Positions 8,826 to 18,980 of a stretch of DNA of 25,817 nt are shown here, piece after piece. Made by a program: the position numbers and the translations under genes. The stretch spans positions 235,069 through 260,885 of the forward strand of contig JH154645.1 of assembly GCA_000226015.1 (NCBI GenBank). The letters run 5' to 3'. The stretch comes from Mnemiopsis leidyi. Its lineage: Eukaryota > Ctenophora > Tentaculata > Lobata > Bolinopsidae. The notes beneath the pieces were generated by a model. The model made no database searches and had not been told where the DNA came from. It was given only the letters and a program-made list of their open reading frames with translations. Positions within the stretch are counted from its first letter, which is position 1. Every line of letters begins with the position of its first letter.

Positions 8826-9026
8826 GATTCCCGCACTATATAGCTAAAAAACTATTTAGCTAAACGCACTTTATAGCCTAACCCTAACCCTAACCCTAAC
8901 CCTAACCCTAACCCTAACCCTAACCCTAACCCTAACCCTAACCCTAACCCTAACCCTAACCCTAACCCTAAATTAGGTTTTAGCTATATAGTGTTTTAGC
9001 TAAATGGTGCGGTTACCGTACTATAT
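8817..9026. mobile_element. Small inverted-repeat element carrying telomeric repeats
   Basis: Element proper is about 8826-9017, flanked by the 9-bp direct repeat GTACTATAT at 8817-8825 and 9018-9026, which reads as a target-site duplication. Its ends are imperfect inverted repeats: left GATTCCCGCACTATATAGCT, right (reverse complement) GGTAACCGCACCATTTAGCT. The inverted similarity goes on for about 45 bp through AGCTAAAA motifs. The interior is a (CCCTAA)n array. No coding capacity, so a non-autonomous MITE-like element. An 8-9 bp duplication fits hAT, P or Mutator types; I cannot choose. Confidence 0.6.
8877..8971. repeat. Interstitial telomeric array (CCCTAA)n
   Basis: About 16 uninterrupted copies of CCCTAA, the complement of the TTAGGG telomere repeat used by most animals. 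The array is internal, with unique sequence on both sides. Confidence 0.97.
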
Positions 9027-10015
9027 CAACAGCGTTTTTCAGATCACTTTAATCGGTGCAATCGCGATTTCGTAGGTACGTGATTGCTTTCGTTTAGCAG
9101 TGGTACAGCTTGAGTGCCTTCTCCCTACTTGACATAATATCATCGTAAGACAATCATTATGTGGGCCGGCTAGTCGGACTTTATCAAATTTGCCAGAGAT
9201 CTCTCTACCTCATCTCTCTACCCCATCACATCTATACAGCTAGATATGGTCAGTCAGCAGATTTGTTCCTAAGAAATGGGTTTACGAGAGCAGCCAACCG
9301 AAGCAGCAGAATCGACTGGATGGTTCTGATTAATGACGGAGCTGTTTGTGGTGGGCTCTGGAAAATTAGGGAACAATACTTCATTGCACACAGCTGTGAG
9401 GGAAGAGTGACGGTATTATGAGAAAGTAGAAGACCAGTCGATGGTAACCAGGGGCAGGGTATTGGTGGTTTTATGACAGTACCCTGCCCACGGATACAGG
9501 CTCATCGGGACTCAGAAGTTGCATCATTCACAGTGGTCACGGTTTACAGTGGTCTACGGTTTTTTGTTTGTTTTTAAGGCCAGTTTTTTAGCATAGTGTC
9601 TGTATAAACGTTTAAGAGACAGTAGTTGAATGATTGGTTCATTCTTCATAAGCCGCATGGTAACTGAATAAATTCGAATAGTTCTTCTCGGCTCAAGTAT
9701 TTGCCCAAATAAAAACAGTTGGTTGGAGATCGTAATACCATTAGATGCCATCTTAGTACTATATAATTAGCATTTTTTCAATTTCTGCAACTACATCCTA
9801 TCAAGATCAGTCTTGTTCAAACGACTTACTCTTTGAAACACATTGAATTGGATAATCAAGAGTTGCTAAAAATTGTTGTCACTCTAAGACCCACGTACAA
9901 TAGTACAATGATGTCGTCATGCAGACTCAAGACGCTGGTGTAAAATGATAAAAAGCTCAGAATGCGCGATTGTGTTTAATTGTTTAACTTTGTTTAACTT
10001 TGAATTTAAATATGA
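9027..10015. other. Non-coding stretch with small hairpin
   Basis: No recognised gene; frames at 9161-9421 (+, GTG start) and 9554-9751 (-) lack motifs. A 10-bp inverted repeat, GGGCAGGGTA (9452-9461) with TACCCTGCCC (9480-9489), surrounds an 18-nt loop. Just beyond, CAGTGGTC(A/T)ACGGTTT-like text is repeated twice near 9531-9563. Confidence 0.5.
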
Positions 10016-10130
10016 TTCAAGTAAGGACAATTTTCTTTATCCTCTGCCTGCAACTCGTTGATTGGACAAGGAAAACTATCTTCCAATTAACGAGTTGCAG
10101 GCAGAGGATAAAAAATTTCCCTTACTTGAA
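10016..10130. repeat. Near-perfect hairpin, arms about 50 bp
   Basis: Left arm 10016-10066 and right arm 10082-10130 are reverse complements with only a few mismatches and a small length difference, separated by 15 nt. A 24-bp perfect core includes ATCCTCTGCCTGCAACTCG. The outer ends TTCAAGTAAGG and CCTTACTTGAA are exact partners. No coding capacity. This is either a tiny fold-back MITE or, if transcribed, a long hairpin that could feed a small-RNA pathway. No clean target duplication could be assigned. Confidence 0.85.
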
Positions 10131-13019
10131 ATATATCACGATATGCGACTCTTAGACAGTGCCCCATTGAACTATTTAGTGAATTTAAAAACCATCGGAC
10201 TGGCTTGATACTCGCGTTGTATCAGAAAGTGTTTACTGATCCCGCAGAACGTGGGCTCTTATCTTTTAAATTACGTCATGCTTGCGCACTAAGAGTTGTG
10301 AAATTATAAAAATGAGTAACGAGGGATACGATGCGGGAAATTGAGTGGCCGCCCGACACATTAGAAGTGGTCGTTATTCTTGTTTTCTATGACAGCTAGC
10401 AGGCTCGTTAATTCTAATATCCCTTTTTATTGTTTTATCTATTGTTTTAATATCGGGATATAAAGTTTACAAACTTGCTCTACAGGCAAGTGGAAAATCT
10501 TCCAAACTTTTTGGAAGACTTTTGTTTCAGACAGAAATGTTACCCTGATAGCCACATCTACATGACCTACATTGAAAAGTATTAAGCTGAACGTTAAATG
10601 CTTCTCAATATTAATCATATTGACAGACGTTTGAGAACCGCCCTTATCACTTACGCTTACCTAGCCTTTCCAGAACCAAGAATTTAATCACACGCGATTG
10701 AGATATATCCAATATTTAAGCATTTTATTTTGAGTATAAAATCGACGTTTTTTCGCTGACTCCGAATTACCTGATAGAAATGCAACGGTCAGGATTTATG
10801 GGCCAAAATCAGGTTTTTACGAGATCACGTTTTTACAATTTCAGGACTTTGATGCATGGATGGTTTATCAGGCTTTATCGGAATACCGATCATTAGCTGT
10901 TAGTGAATTGTAGTAACAGTCTAGGGAACAATAGGTGGGAAATTTGGACCGAGATCATGAAACCCTTTAATACCGATCGTGAAAAGTGATTCTAATAAAC
11001 GGGCCAACGTGATTCCAATCTATTTTCTCATCTTCATCGAAAACTGAAATATCGAGGTTTTTTCTGTTCGCACGATCAACGCCAAAAATTCAGACAACTA
11101 GTGATATACCGCAAATCAATATTCAATAAATTAAATCTCATTTTTGTGATCAGTTGTTCCAAGTTCATTAAGTTTAATTTTATTGACAATAAAGATTTAC
11201 AAAAAGATTGCTGAGTGCTGAATTATTCCGTCATACTGTTGATTTGACAATAATACAGTCTTATACAATACTGTAAATATATTTTCTTGTTTTCTAAGAT
11301 TTTAATCAGCTAATTTGAGATGATGATTCTAGTAAATTTGTATGGTAAGTCCGTTAAGCCTAAGGTGCTTGTTAATGTCAGGAGATACTATCATTAGTAA
11401 GAATTTAAATCAAAGTCACGTCCGTCAGCACTCAGCACCAACCAATCTATTGAACAGCATTTAGCTTAAAAAGCCGTTAATCTATAATACAAGCCATATA
11501 TAGTTATAGACTATGATTTCTCCACTATATGACGAATGCGTTGTCGTTTATAAATATGTCGATTGTTATCATGTCAAAGTAATTAAAGTTCCTCTAAGCT
11601 AAGGACAAAATTAATTGTTTGTTGGCGGTGTTGTATCATGACGTGTTTAATTGATAATCATCGCCTGAATGGCATGGTGGATCAATATGCGTCATAGATT
11701 TGGGTCACAATTGGAAGGAAGAAAATATCGGTATCCAATGAGTAAAAAATTCGGCCAATAAACACGATTTTAGGCGGCCTTTTCAAATATCTTTCATTTC
11801 GTTGAATATCATATTTTACATTAGAAAGCAACAGTTCCTAAGTTATCCCACGACATCAACCATGTGATATTGAAGTATTGTATCAAATTTTCTATGTAAA
11901 CGTTAAATACTTTACGAAATATCGAATAGCTAGACTCGCGGCTCGAACTAAGCGGAATCAATTTTGATTGCATCATTTTTCAAATATTTTAATATTGTTA
12001 CGCCCTAGACGAGCATTCGAGAAGTTGAAATCCTTCCCGAGGGTAACTGCGAATCAGAAGCTTTAGTATGACGCATTTTCTTTACTGTTTACATTCCAAA
12101 ATATAGATAAAATCCAAATATAGATTAAATCACATTGCTGATGCGTGAGTGAAGATCGCCCTTCACTTGGCTAAAGGTCCTCTCGGGCTGGAAACATTGG
12201 GCGACTGCTGATCAGAGCGAGGATGCTCATCAAATGATGAGAAGCTCTGTTTACTAGAAATCTTGAGCGACAGTGCTGCTTCATTACTTGTTAACTGTCT
12301 ACCTCCAAGGATAAGATCACAGATGCCTCCCCAGATTTTGAAAGACCTCTCCGAGAATCCCTCCCGGTTTCGCGTAAATTTTCAAATCTGTGTTAGTGTG
12401 TACCTAGTTAGGCTAATGGAGGCATTTCTTTTATCTGTCGTTCCGGGAGGAGTGAAGACCCTTCCCACTGAGTCTTAAAGACTCCTCAGAATCCCCTGTA
12501 TTGTGAGATGAGTCCTTTCCCCTATAGAACAACTTTCCGGTATTCAATTATAGAAGAAAAGAACTAAAACTTTCAGAAAAAAACCCGCCCAATGCCCAAC
12601 AGAGGCAGCCAAGTCATTTGTCGATTGCGAGAAAGCACGAACTAGTATGGTAGCTTTGAGCAGCAAGTAACTTGGTAACAATTGCCAGGAAGACTTACAA
12701 TTCATGTTCATACTAAAAACGCTGTTTTGCTTTTTGCCAAGAAATTTTGCACTTAAGTTAAACACCTGAAGTAGAATCTGGCTGAATCGGTTCTATATTG
12801 AGTGGTTTGATGCTTCAATTTGACTTACTGCAGTAAATTCATTTCAACCTTGACTTTCCACAGATGTAAAATTGCAGTTCAAACTATTCAATTTCTCACA
12901 AGTTCTTTTTTACACCCTAATCAAAGTCAAAGGTCTAATCCAAATGCAACTAAGTGTACCGAAAAAAACTCGTTGTTGGTGTCCTACTTTAAGCTTGATG
13001 TACGTGATGTGAGTGAACT
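10131..13019. other. Long non-coding stretch
   Basis: AT-rich sequence without recognised genes. Short frames at 12263-12478 (+, TTG start) and 12544-12765 (-) have no domain that I know. Could include intronic or regulatory DNA of serpin A, which lies downstream on the plus strand, but nothing in the sequence proves this. Confidence 0.5.
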
Positions 13020-13029
13020 NNNNNNNNNN
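13020..13029. other. Assembly gap (10 N)
   Basis: Exactly ten N residues, a common placeholder for a scaffold join of unknown size. Order and distance across this point are uncertain, and the ORF that spans it is not meaningful. Confidence 0.99.
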
Positions 13030-14680
13030 GGCATTTGTCCTCCAGACTTCATGGCAGACCCAACTCTACCCATGATGATAAGTAACAATTGGCTTGGAAC
13101 GCTTACTCTGGTAGGTTGGTGATTCTGGGATGAGAAAACAGCAAATATTTCCTCGTGCTCGATCAGTAACTATCACTTGCAGGGACAGATAGTGCCACGA
13201 AAATCATTGCCCAGAGCTCGGCATGATTAGTGTCGTTAATCAGGAATCGTTTCCGGGAATAAGATGCATGTTGGGCGAACTGACCTAGGCGAGATTCAGG
13301 GATTATCCCACACGTTCCACCTCCATTCTCGAGGTTTCCTCAACTGTCACTGGATCGGGTCGTTAGCGTTAACAAGACTCCCCGTGTTACTTACAGTAGG
13401 AAGTCAATGCCAGGGCAGTGCCGAACAGGCCAAGTCCACTTCAATTCTGTCAATCTGTCACTCTCTTACCCCCTTCTAATTAACTCGGTAAACTATGCGG
13501 AAAATCGTAGATACCGTCCTTCACGCCCACTGATTGCTGCACAGACAGGCTGGGCCGATGAAAATGCAAGGGTTTCAGGCTGGAATCTGGGATGGGCTGC
13601 ATAATAAGGGCATACCACAATATAGTTACTATTAAATAATGAAACATCTTATAGTCCGCCTCATTATGGGATATCCTTGTATCGTGTTTATCTTTTTCCA
13701 CGTGTCACTCTATATCTTGTCAACATTTTTTCTCGTCGTTGTACTTTTGTCGCATTTCTCGTCGGGAGTGTGCATAATTGCGGGTCGCCATGTCAGCTGA
13801 TGGTACAATGTTCTAAAGTTTACAGTATTACTCATGCTCTGCAATGCAGCTCTGTAATCAGAGAGGATGAACACCAGTTCAAGTAATCTGTCCTTCAGGA
13901 ATATATTATTGGCCGTGAAGTAGTGCCCATACAAGTACTGCAGCGGGCTCTGTCACAGAGCCTCGCTCTGGCCGAGTGACGTATCTGCCGCTGTGATGGC
14001 ACGACCGCGCAGGCAGACTCAAGATCAGGTGCAGCACTGTTTGTTCTGCACCATCGGTTTTGTGACGTGCGGACGGTCCTACATTGCGTCATGGCGAGCA
14101 GGATAGTCCTCGGTTTTGTCACTCACAGAACTAAAAATTGGGGTTTTTCATCATCGACTTTCATGAGGGTGTTATACGTCAATACTGAACCTAAATTGGT
14201 GCTACGAGTTTAGGTTGGGGTGCTTCGCAACAGTTTTTCCTTATTTTTTCCTGACGTTTTAGGGTTTGCTGTAATCAGTGCGGTTTTGGCCTATTTCGCA
14301 GTGCTTTTTTTCGTTGTCTCGTTCCCGAATAATTTCTCTAATGCCTTTAGAATTTATATGCTGAACTGGTTGAATCGTCAATAACAAATTCTATTTCAAT
14401 AGTAACTTTAATCCAGGTTTCGTGACCAATTTGCTTATGAGGGTGCTTGCTTGTGTTACTGTACTTTTTTGTTGCAGCTTGACATTAAGATGAATCTTAC
14501 TCTTAGCTTGTTTTAATTAACAGGTGCTGATTAACTATTTAACGAGTTTAGATTTGTTACGCTACAATTTTTGTGGTCAATCAAAAGGTCAGCTATGCTA
14601 ACTGGAAAACTATTTTGGACTAATTTTAGATCATAGTGGCATTAACAACACACAATAATCGTGTCTAAATCAGCAACTTT
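13030..14680. other. Non-coding stretch upstream of serpin A
   Basis: Locally more GC-rich (13930-14130) with small inverted repeats, e.g. GGTGCAG / CTGCACC around 14028-14052 and CTCTGTCACAGAG near 13949. No gene recognised. The promoter of serpin A, and probably a 5' untranslated exon, should lie here. Confidence 0.45.
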
Positions 14681-14690
14681 AACATTTCAG
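14681..14690 (+). promoter_or_regulatory. Possible 5'UTR splice acceptor just before serpin A ATG
   Basis: AACATTTCAG ends two bases before the ATG at 14693 and matches a splice acceptor. It suggests that transcription starts further upstream, with an intron in the leader. No donor could be chosen. Confidence 0.35.
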
Positions 14691-14692
14691 CC

Positions 14693-14926
14693 ATGTCACA
14701 AACCTTGTTTATTTTCCTATCTGCTCTGTTGACGAACGTAGTTAGCCGGCCCAGACACCCCCACCACAAGAAGAAAGACATCTGTTGCGGAGGAACGCAC
14801 GTAGCCTACAATGCCATGGCACGGATATCACACCAGTTTGCGTACGACATTATCGGAGCGCACGTGCAGCACTCTGGTCCGGTCGATCTCGCTATCTCGC
14901 CCTACAGCATCATCAGCGTCCTGCAG
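14693..14926 (+). CDS. Serpin A exon 1
   Basis: 78 codons from ATG to donor CTGCAG|GTAGTT, phase 0. Encodes the signal peptide (cleavage likely after VVS18), the basic tract RPRHPHHKKKD, a CC pair, helix A and the AISPYSIISVLQ shutter segment. Confidence 0.9.
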
Positions 14927-17900
14927 GTAGTTATGTTGTTGAATAAAGTATTAAATTTAAGGTAAATAAAATAATAAATGTATTGTTGAAACTTGAATAT
15001 GCTGTAAAGCTTTTTATTACCCAATTTCCGGTTTGTCAAATCAATGACACTGGCAAGAAATTATTGGTATAACCTAATGAGACGGACGTCGTTATATATT
15101 TTCTTAAATGTGACATAAACGATAGACATCAGTCCTCGTTAAAAGTTTAAAGAAGTAAATCAATGCATTGAACATTTAAAGTAAAGAATTTTCCAGAGAA
15201 TCAGTGAAAGCGCAATAATTAAAACAAAAATTTAGTAAGTCAGCGTGACTAGCCGGAGCCTACCATTAGACTTAGAGAAGACCTACACTTAAAATTTATC
15301 AAAATAAATAATAAAAGCTTTCCCCGCTCAGTCAATATAATCAGTGCAGTTATACTGTTTATACGTCTTGTCACTATAACGGCTGCATGATTGATGACCA
15401 ATATCTATGTGATAAATGTACAGTCTTGTTTTATACAGAACTTAAATAGTCAATACAGTTATAGTTGTGTTCTAATCATTTGAATCTAAATTTGGACATT
15501 CTATTATTCAGGACAGCCAATATTTTCAATTTGGAACACGATTATGAATGTTAGTCCCTGTAACATTCCATGGTAACATAGTCAAGTATATAAAACAATC
15601 TCAACTATTTTATACAATCGGAGATCTTATACGAACGGACAATATGATCCTAAAATATTTCCATTCCATTTTAGGGCATGTTCGTATGCCCGTATGGGTT
15701 TGAAATTTACAGCTTTAACAGCTTTCGTGATAAGTACAAGAAATGTGGTCTAGCTAGTAGACGCCTCGTTGCTGCGTTCTGTGAAGTCAATTTATCTAGC
15801 TACAAAAAGCCATTGTTTATCAGACTAGATATTGTTTAACTTTAAGTCAGCCTACGCTCATGACAAATTATTGTGAGTCATGGTCAAGGCCTCGTATGAT
15901 TGGTTACAACCCCTTTGAAAAATAGTTAACTTAAATGCGAGGAAAGCAATAACCTTCGATAATTTTGGTAATCGACTATTTTAGCTGAAGCGATTTTATT
16001 ATTCAATCTTAATCTGATTCTGATTTCTGTAATGTAACTTGATCGAGATTCAATCTAACACTATGATTTGTAGTAAACATTTAATAATTTGCGAATCATG
16101 TAAATCTGGTAAATCTCGTAAATCATGTAAATCAAGTAATAATGTAAAGATTTTAATAATATTAAAGTCTGACCCAACCTTATCACTTACAGGCGCTGTC
16201 TCTGGGAGCGAGAGGTCAAACCAAGTTCGAGATTGACTCCCAGCTCAAGTTCAGCTCCAACCGTAACCATGAGATCATGAAATGCAGCTTGGATTCGTTC
16301 CAGCAGGTCAGTCTTTCCTGGGGGTTGTAACCTTAGAAGGAAATGTTTGTTAGGCTCTGGCATTTGGACAGGCAAGATAACAGATTACATCATCTGCAAG
16401 CTATTTGATCTGGTCAATGCATCAAATTTTGTCATTCCCTCTTAATCTGTAATCGGTGAATTTGGCGATTATCTGTTAAGAAGGGATACGAAATTTCTAA
16501 CGTGAATTACCCGTACCAATTTTATCGTTCTCACCTCAAACCTGGTAACTCTTAGGAATCGAACGTTACGGTGCTGGTGGCAAGTCGACTCTTCGCAGAC
16601 GAGCCTCTCATGAAGTGTCTCGACCCTGTCTTCGCCAAGGAGTTGAAGTACTATTATGATTCGGACGTTGAGGGTGTACCCTTTTCCAAGGATCCTGCCA
16701 CTGCTTGGAAGTCGGTTAATACCTTTGTGGAGGAGAAAACCAATGGAATCGTCAGCGATTTTGTGAATAGGTATACCTTTAATCTTGTGTGATACAGTTC
16801 TCATCAAAGTTTGAATATAGTTTTAGAATTCATGGGCTAAGTTTTGAAAGTTGATCAAAGCACTCTTATGTTATCTTGTAAAGAACTATCTTACAACAAG
16901 TCAAAAAACACGGGCCTATAATTAACCAATTTCATCTACTTAGGGGTCGTTCACTAATTCACGTCAGTAAATTTTCGGTAATATATGTGAACGACCCCTT
17001 ATCTTACGATCTCCCTATAACTGATCACTATTTCACTATTCGATAGAGATCACTATTACTGATCACTATTTCATTATTCTTTAGTGATAACAATAACTGA
17101 TCACTTTTTAACTATTCGATAGTGATCACTATAGCTGACCACTATTTCAATATTCGATAGAGATCACCATTACTGACCACTTTTTCACTATTCGATAGAG
17201 ATCAATATTATTGATCACTATTTCTTTATTCGACAGTGATCACTATTTAACTATTACTGATCACTCCCTCCAACCGACAAACCCTCCCAGATTAGACGCC
17301 GCACAGTTGATGTACGTCAACACGATAGTATTCAAAGGGCAGTGGAAACAGCAGTTCAACACATCCCTTACCAGACACGGCTCGTTCTTTCCTGCCCCCA
17401 GACAGCACATAGACGTCCCGATGATGACCATAGAAGGGCTGTTCCGATCCATCACCATCTCCAAATATAAATACTACGGCGATAACCTTAAGGTACATCT
17501 TGTCATTTCCTTTGATTTCTGTAGTGAGAAAGTTGCTTTGTGAGCATGAGTCACAGTGGCAAACTTGCTTTGTAAGCATGTACGAAGCCAGTACGAAGTC
17601 AGTACGAAGCCTTAATCTAATCATAACCGGCATAATTGCGACTGAGAACATTGTCAGTCTCATGGGACTGGTACATTAAAGCCAGTTCATTTAAAGAAGT
17701 GTTATTGGTATAATGGTATTGATGCCAAAATAACTTTAAGTTAATGCACGTATTTGGAAATTTCTTGGCATGATTGTCACAAATCTTGGCAAACATTTCT
17801 GAGGTAGGAAATATCTTCGGCCGTTTGCTAACAGAAACAGCTGTTTATCATACGCATATGGTCGTTGTAAAATTCCGTTAGACGCCATTTGTTCACCTGT

Positions 17901-18980
17901 GCACTTCAAGGATATCACTTATCAGTTCCCTCGTTTTAAGTCATACCTTAAAGAGTGCTAAATTACGCGAGTTATTCGGGCGTTGCAAGCTTACATAGCA
18001 ACGTGAAGCACACCAATGTACAGAAGATTTACTCAACCCCATGGATCGAAGAAGATAAGGTTTAACCAGACCGATCTAGCTGTATAATCTAGACAGAATC
18101 TGGACTTACGATCTCATGACGGAACTTTTGCCAATTCCCCCTAGTTGGTGTCACATTGTGTGACCGCATATTTGAACGCAACTATATTCTGTTGTACCAC
18201 GTCACACAGGGTCAAGTCTCACCAAAGCGTATTTTAATTTCTAAGGTTTCCACTGAAATATACTGATGTCAATTTTCCCGTCCAGCCTGACTCAACCCAA
18301 AGTTCAGGTGGTAGAACTGCCGTACTCTGACGAGAAGTACAACATGTACATCTTCATGGCAGAAAAGGGTAAACTCAACCTGAGTTTTATGGAATCTATC
18401 ATAAACCAGGAGACCATCCCAACCTTCAAGACTCACTACCTGGAGGACCAAGATAGACCACTCAAAGTCGTCCTTCCAAAATTCAAGATATCTTCAGAGA
18501 TAGACATCTCCAGAGCATTGTATGAGAAGGGCGTGAAGAAACTTTTCTCTAGGGACGCTGACCTGGAGGGAATCTTCTCGGAATTTCCAGTTCATTTCAA
18601 CAAGATGTACCATAAATCAGTCATCGAGGTAAACTCCGCGCTGTTCCTTTTTTTGATAAAAGTTTTGCTAATCTGTGGTACTTTAAGTATCACTCACTCC
18701 TAGAACAAATTTCATTATGTTAATATGTGGGGACGGGAAAAGTTTATCTAAAATTTTCGCTTAAGTTTTTAATATCTATTTTAACTCTCAACCGTCCCAT
18801 CAGGTGACAGAAGAGGGTACTACAGCAGCGGGGGCGACTTCCTACACCTTAATCCGAGCTTACGAAAAACAGGAAGAGTTCATAATCAACCGTCCGTTTG
18901 TCTACGTGATCCACGATGCTTGCAACAACATGGTGCTTTTTCAAGGTCGGTTCTACGGGAGAAATTTGGAAGAGGACTGA
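14693..18980 (+). CDS. Serpin A: secreted serpin-family protease inhibitor, six coding exons
   Basis: Joining 14693-14926, 16193-16306, 16556-16770, 17291-17492, 18308-18628 and 18804-18980 gives 420 residues plus stop, with every junction in phase. This is full length for a serpin (fold about 370-390 aa). Residues 1-18 form a signal peptide, followed by a basic His/Lys tract (residues 19-28) and a Cys-Cys pair. Serpin landmarks follow in order: AISPYSI (shutter, 68-74), TNGIVSDF, VNTIVFKGQW, VVELPY (256-261), HKSVIEVTEEGT (breach and hinge) and FIINRPFVYVI (388-398), which fits the PROSITE serpin signature. The hinge T-T-A-A-G-A has the small residues needed for loop insertion, so an inhibitory mechanism (covalent trapping of a serine or cysteine protease) is likely. 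The reactive bond is uncertain: counting from the hinge Gly gives Ala381, counting back from the C-terminal motif gives Tyr382, and Arg380 is adjacent. N-glycosylation sequons at N119, N211 and N279 fit secretion. It converges with serpin B. Confidence 0.9.
16092..16137. repeat. Short GTAAATC-type repeats before serpin A exon 2
   Basis: About five imperfect copies of a 9-bp phrase like CATGTAAAT / CTCGTAAAT in intron 1, about 55 bp upstream of the exon 2 acceptor. Simple slippage repeat. Confidence 0.7.
16193..16306 (+). CDS. Serpin A exon 2
   Basis: 38 codons between acceptor CACTTACAG and donor CAGCAG|GTCAGT, phase 0 at both ends. Starts ALSLGARGQTKFEI, the conserved serpin segment L-G-A-x-G-x-T directly after the shutter. 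Confidence 0.88.
16556..16770 (+). CDS. Serpin A exon 3
   Basis: Acceptor CTCTTAG, donor GAATAG|GTATAC; 71 codons plus two bases (phase 2). Encodes VLVASRLFADEPL (strand s2A and helix E region) through KTNGIVSDFVN. Contains sequon N119-V-T. Confidence 0.9.
16940..17001. mobile_element. Miniature inverted-repeat remnant with TTA flanks
   Basis: GGGGTCGTTCAC (16943-16954) and GTGAACGACCCC (16987-16998) are perfect 12-bp inverted ends of a 56-bp unit, flanked by TTA on both sides (16940-16942 and 16999-17001). A 3-bp TTA/TWA duplication is typical of PIF/Harbinger elements. It lies inside serpin A intron 3. Too short to move by itself; probably an internally deleted copy. Confidence 0.6.
17021..17270. 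repeat. About 38-bp minisatellite in serpin A intron 3
   Basis: Six or more diverged copies of a 37-39 bp unit such as CTGATCACTATTTCACTATT followed by CGATAGAGATCACTATTA. Each contains one or two GATCACT motifs. The array stops about 20 bp before the acceptor of exon 4. Confidence 0.9.
17291..17492 (+). CDS. Serpin A exon 4
   Basis: Acceptor CCCTCCCAG; the first base completes the split AGA (Arg188) codon. Donor CTTAAG|GTACAT, phase 0. Encodes LMYVNTIVFKGQW (strand s3A), the DVPMM segment and GLF...YYGDNLK. Contains sequon N211-T-S. Confidence 0.9.
17580..17612. repeat. Three-copy 11-bp repeat in serpin A intron 4
   Basis: Direct copies of AGTACGAAGCC / AGTACGAAGTC, preceded by a near copy with TGTACGAAGCC. 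Minor slippage repeat. Confidence 0.8.
18308..18628 (+). CDS. Serpin A exon 5
   Basis: 107 codons; donor ATCGAG|GTAAAC. The start is my choice: acceptor AAAGTTCAG|GTGGTAGAA keeps phase 0 and gives VVELPYSDEKYN. An earlier AG (TCCAG at 18285) would break the frame with exon 4. Encodes the VELPY strand, the LPKFKISSEIDI segment and HKSVIE. Confidence 0.82.
18804..18980 (+). CDS. Serpin A exon 6 (reactive-centre loop and C-terminus)
   Basis: Acceptor CCCATCAG, 58 codons and TGA. Carries hinge VTEEGTTAAGAT, the exposed loop SYTLIRAYEKQEE, the signature FIINRPFVYVI and the closing segment VLFQGRFYGRN. The whole specificity-determining loop is on this one exon. Confidence 0.92.
   Translation: MTEEGTTAAGATSYTLIRAYEKQEEFIINRPFVYVIHDACNNMVLFQGRFYGRNLEED
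18816..18881 (+). other. Serpin A reactive-centre loop
   Basis: Residues Gly367 (P15) to Phe388. Hinge P15-P9 is G-T-T-A-A-G-A, which matches the inhibitory consensus. The loop is one residue longer than in alpha-1-antitrypsin between hinge and signature, so P1 could be Arg380, Ala381 or Tyr382. Confidence 0.8.

Noticed and set aside
8877-8971. True chromosome end
   Set aside because: Unique sequence continues for kilobases on both sides, and the array is enclosed by inverted repeats and a 9-bp direct repeat.
12820-13122. 100-codon ORF across the N run
   Set aside because: It includes unknown bases of an assembly gap, so frame and content are not real evidence.
17292-17663. 123-codon minus-strand frame opposite serpin A exon 4
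   Set aside because: Antisense shadow of the exon that encodes VNTIVFKGQW.
18266-18307. Start of serpin A exon 5 at the ATG or at the earlier AG (18285)
   Set aside because: The earlier acceptor would put exon 5 out of phase with exon 4. The CAG at 18305-18307 keeps phase 0 and yields VVELPY.
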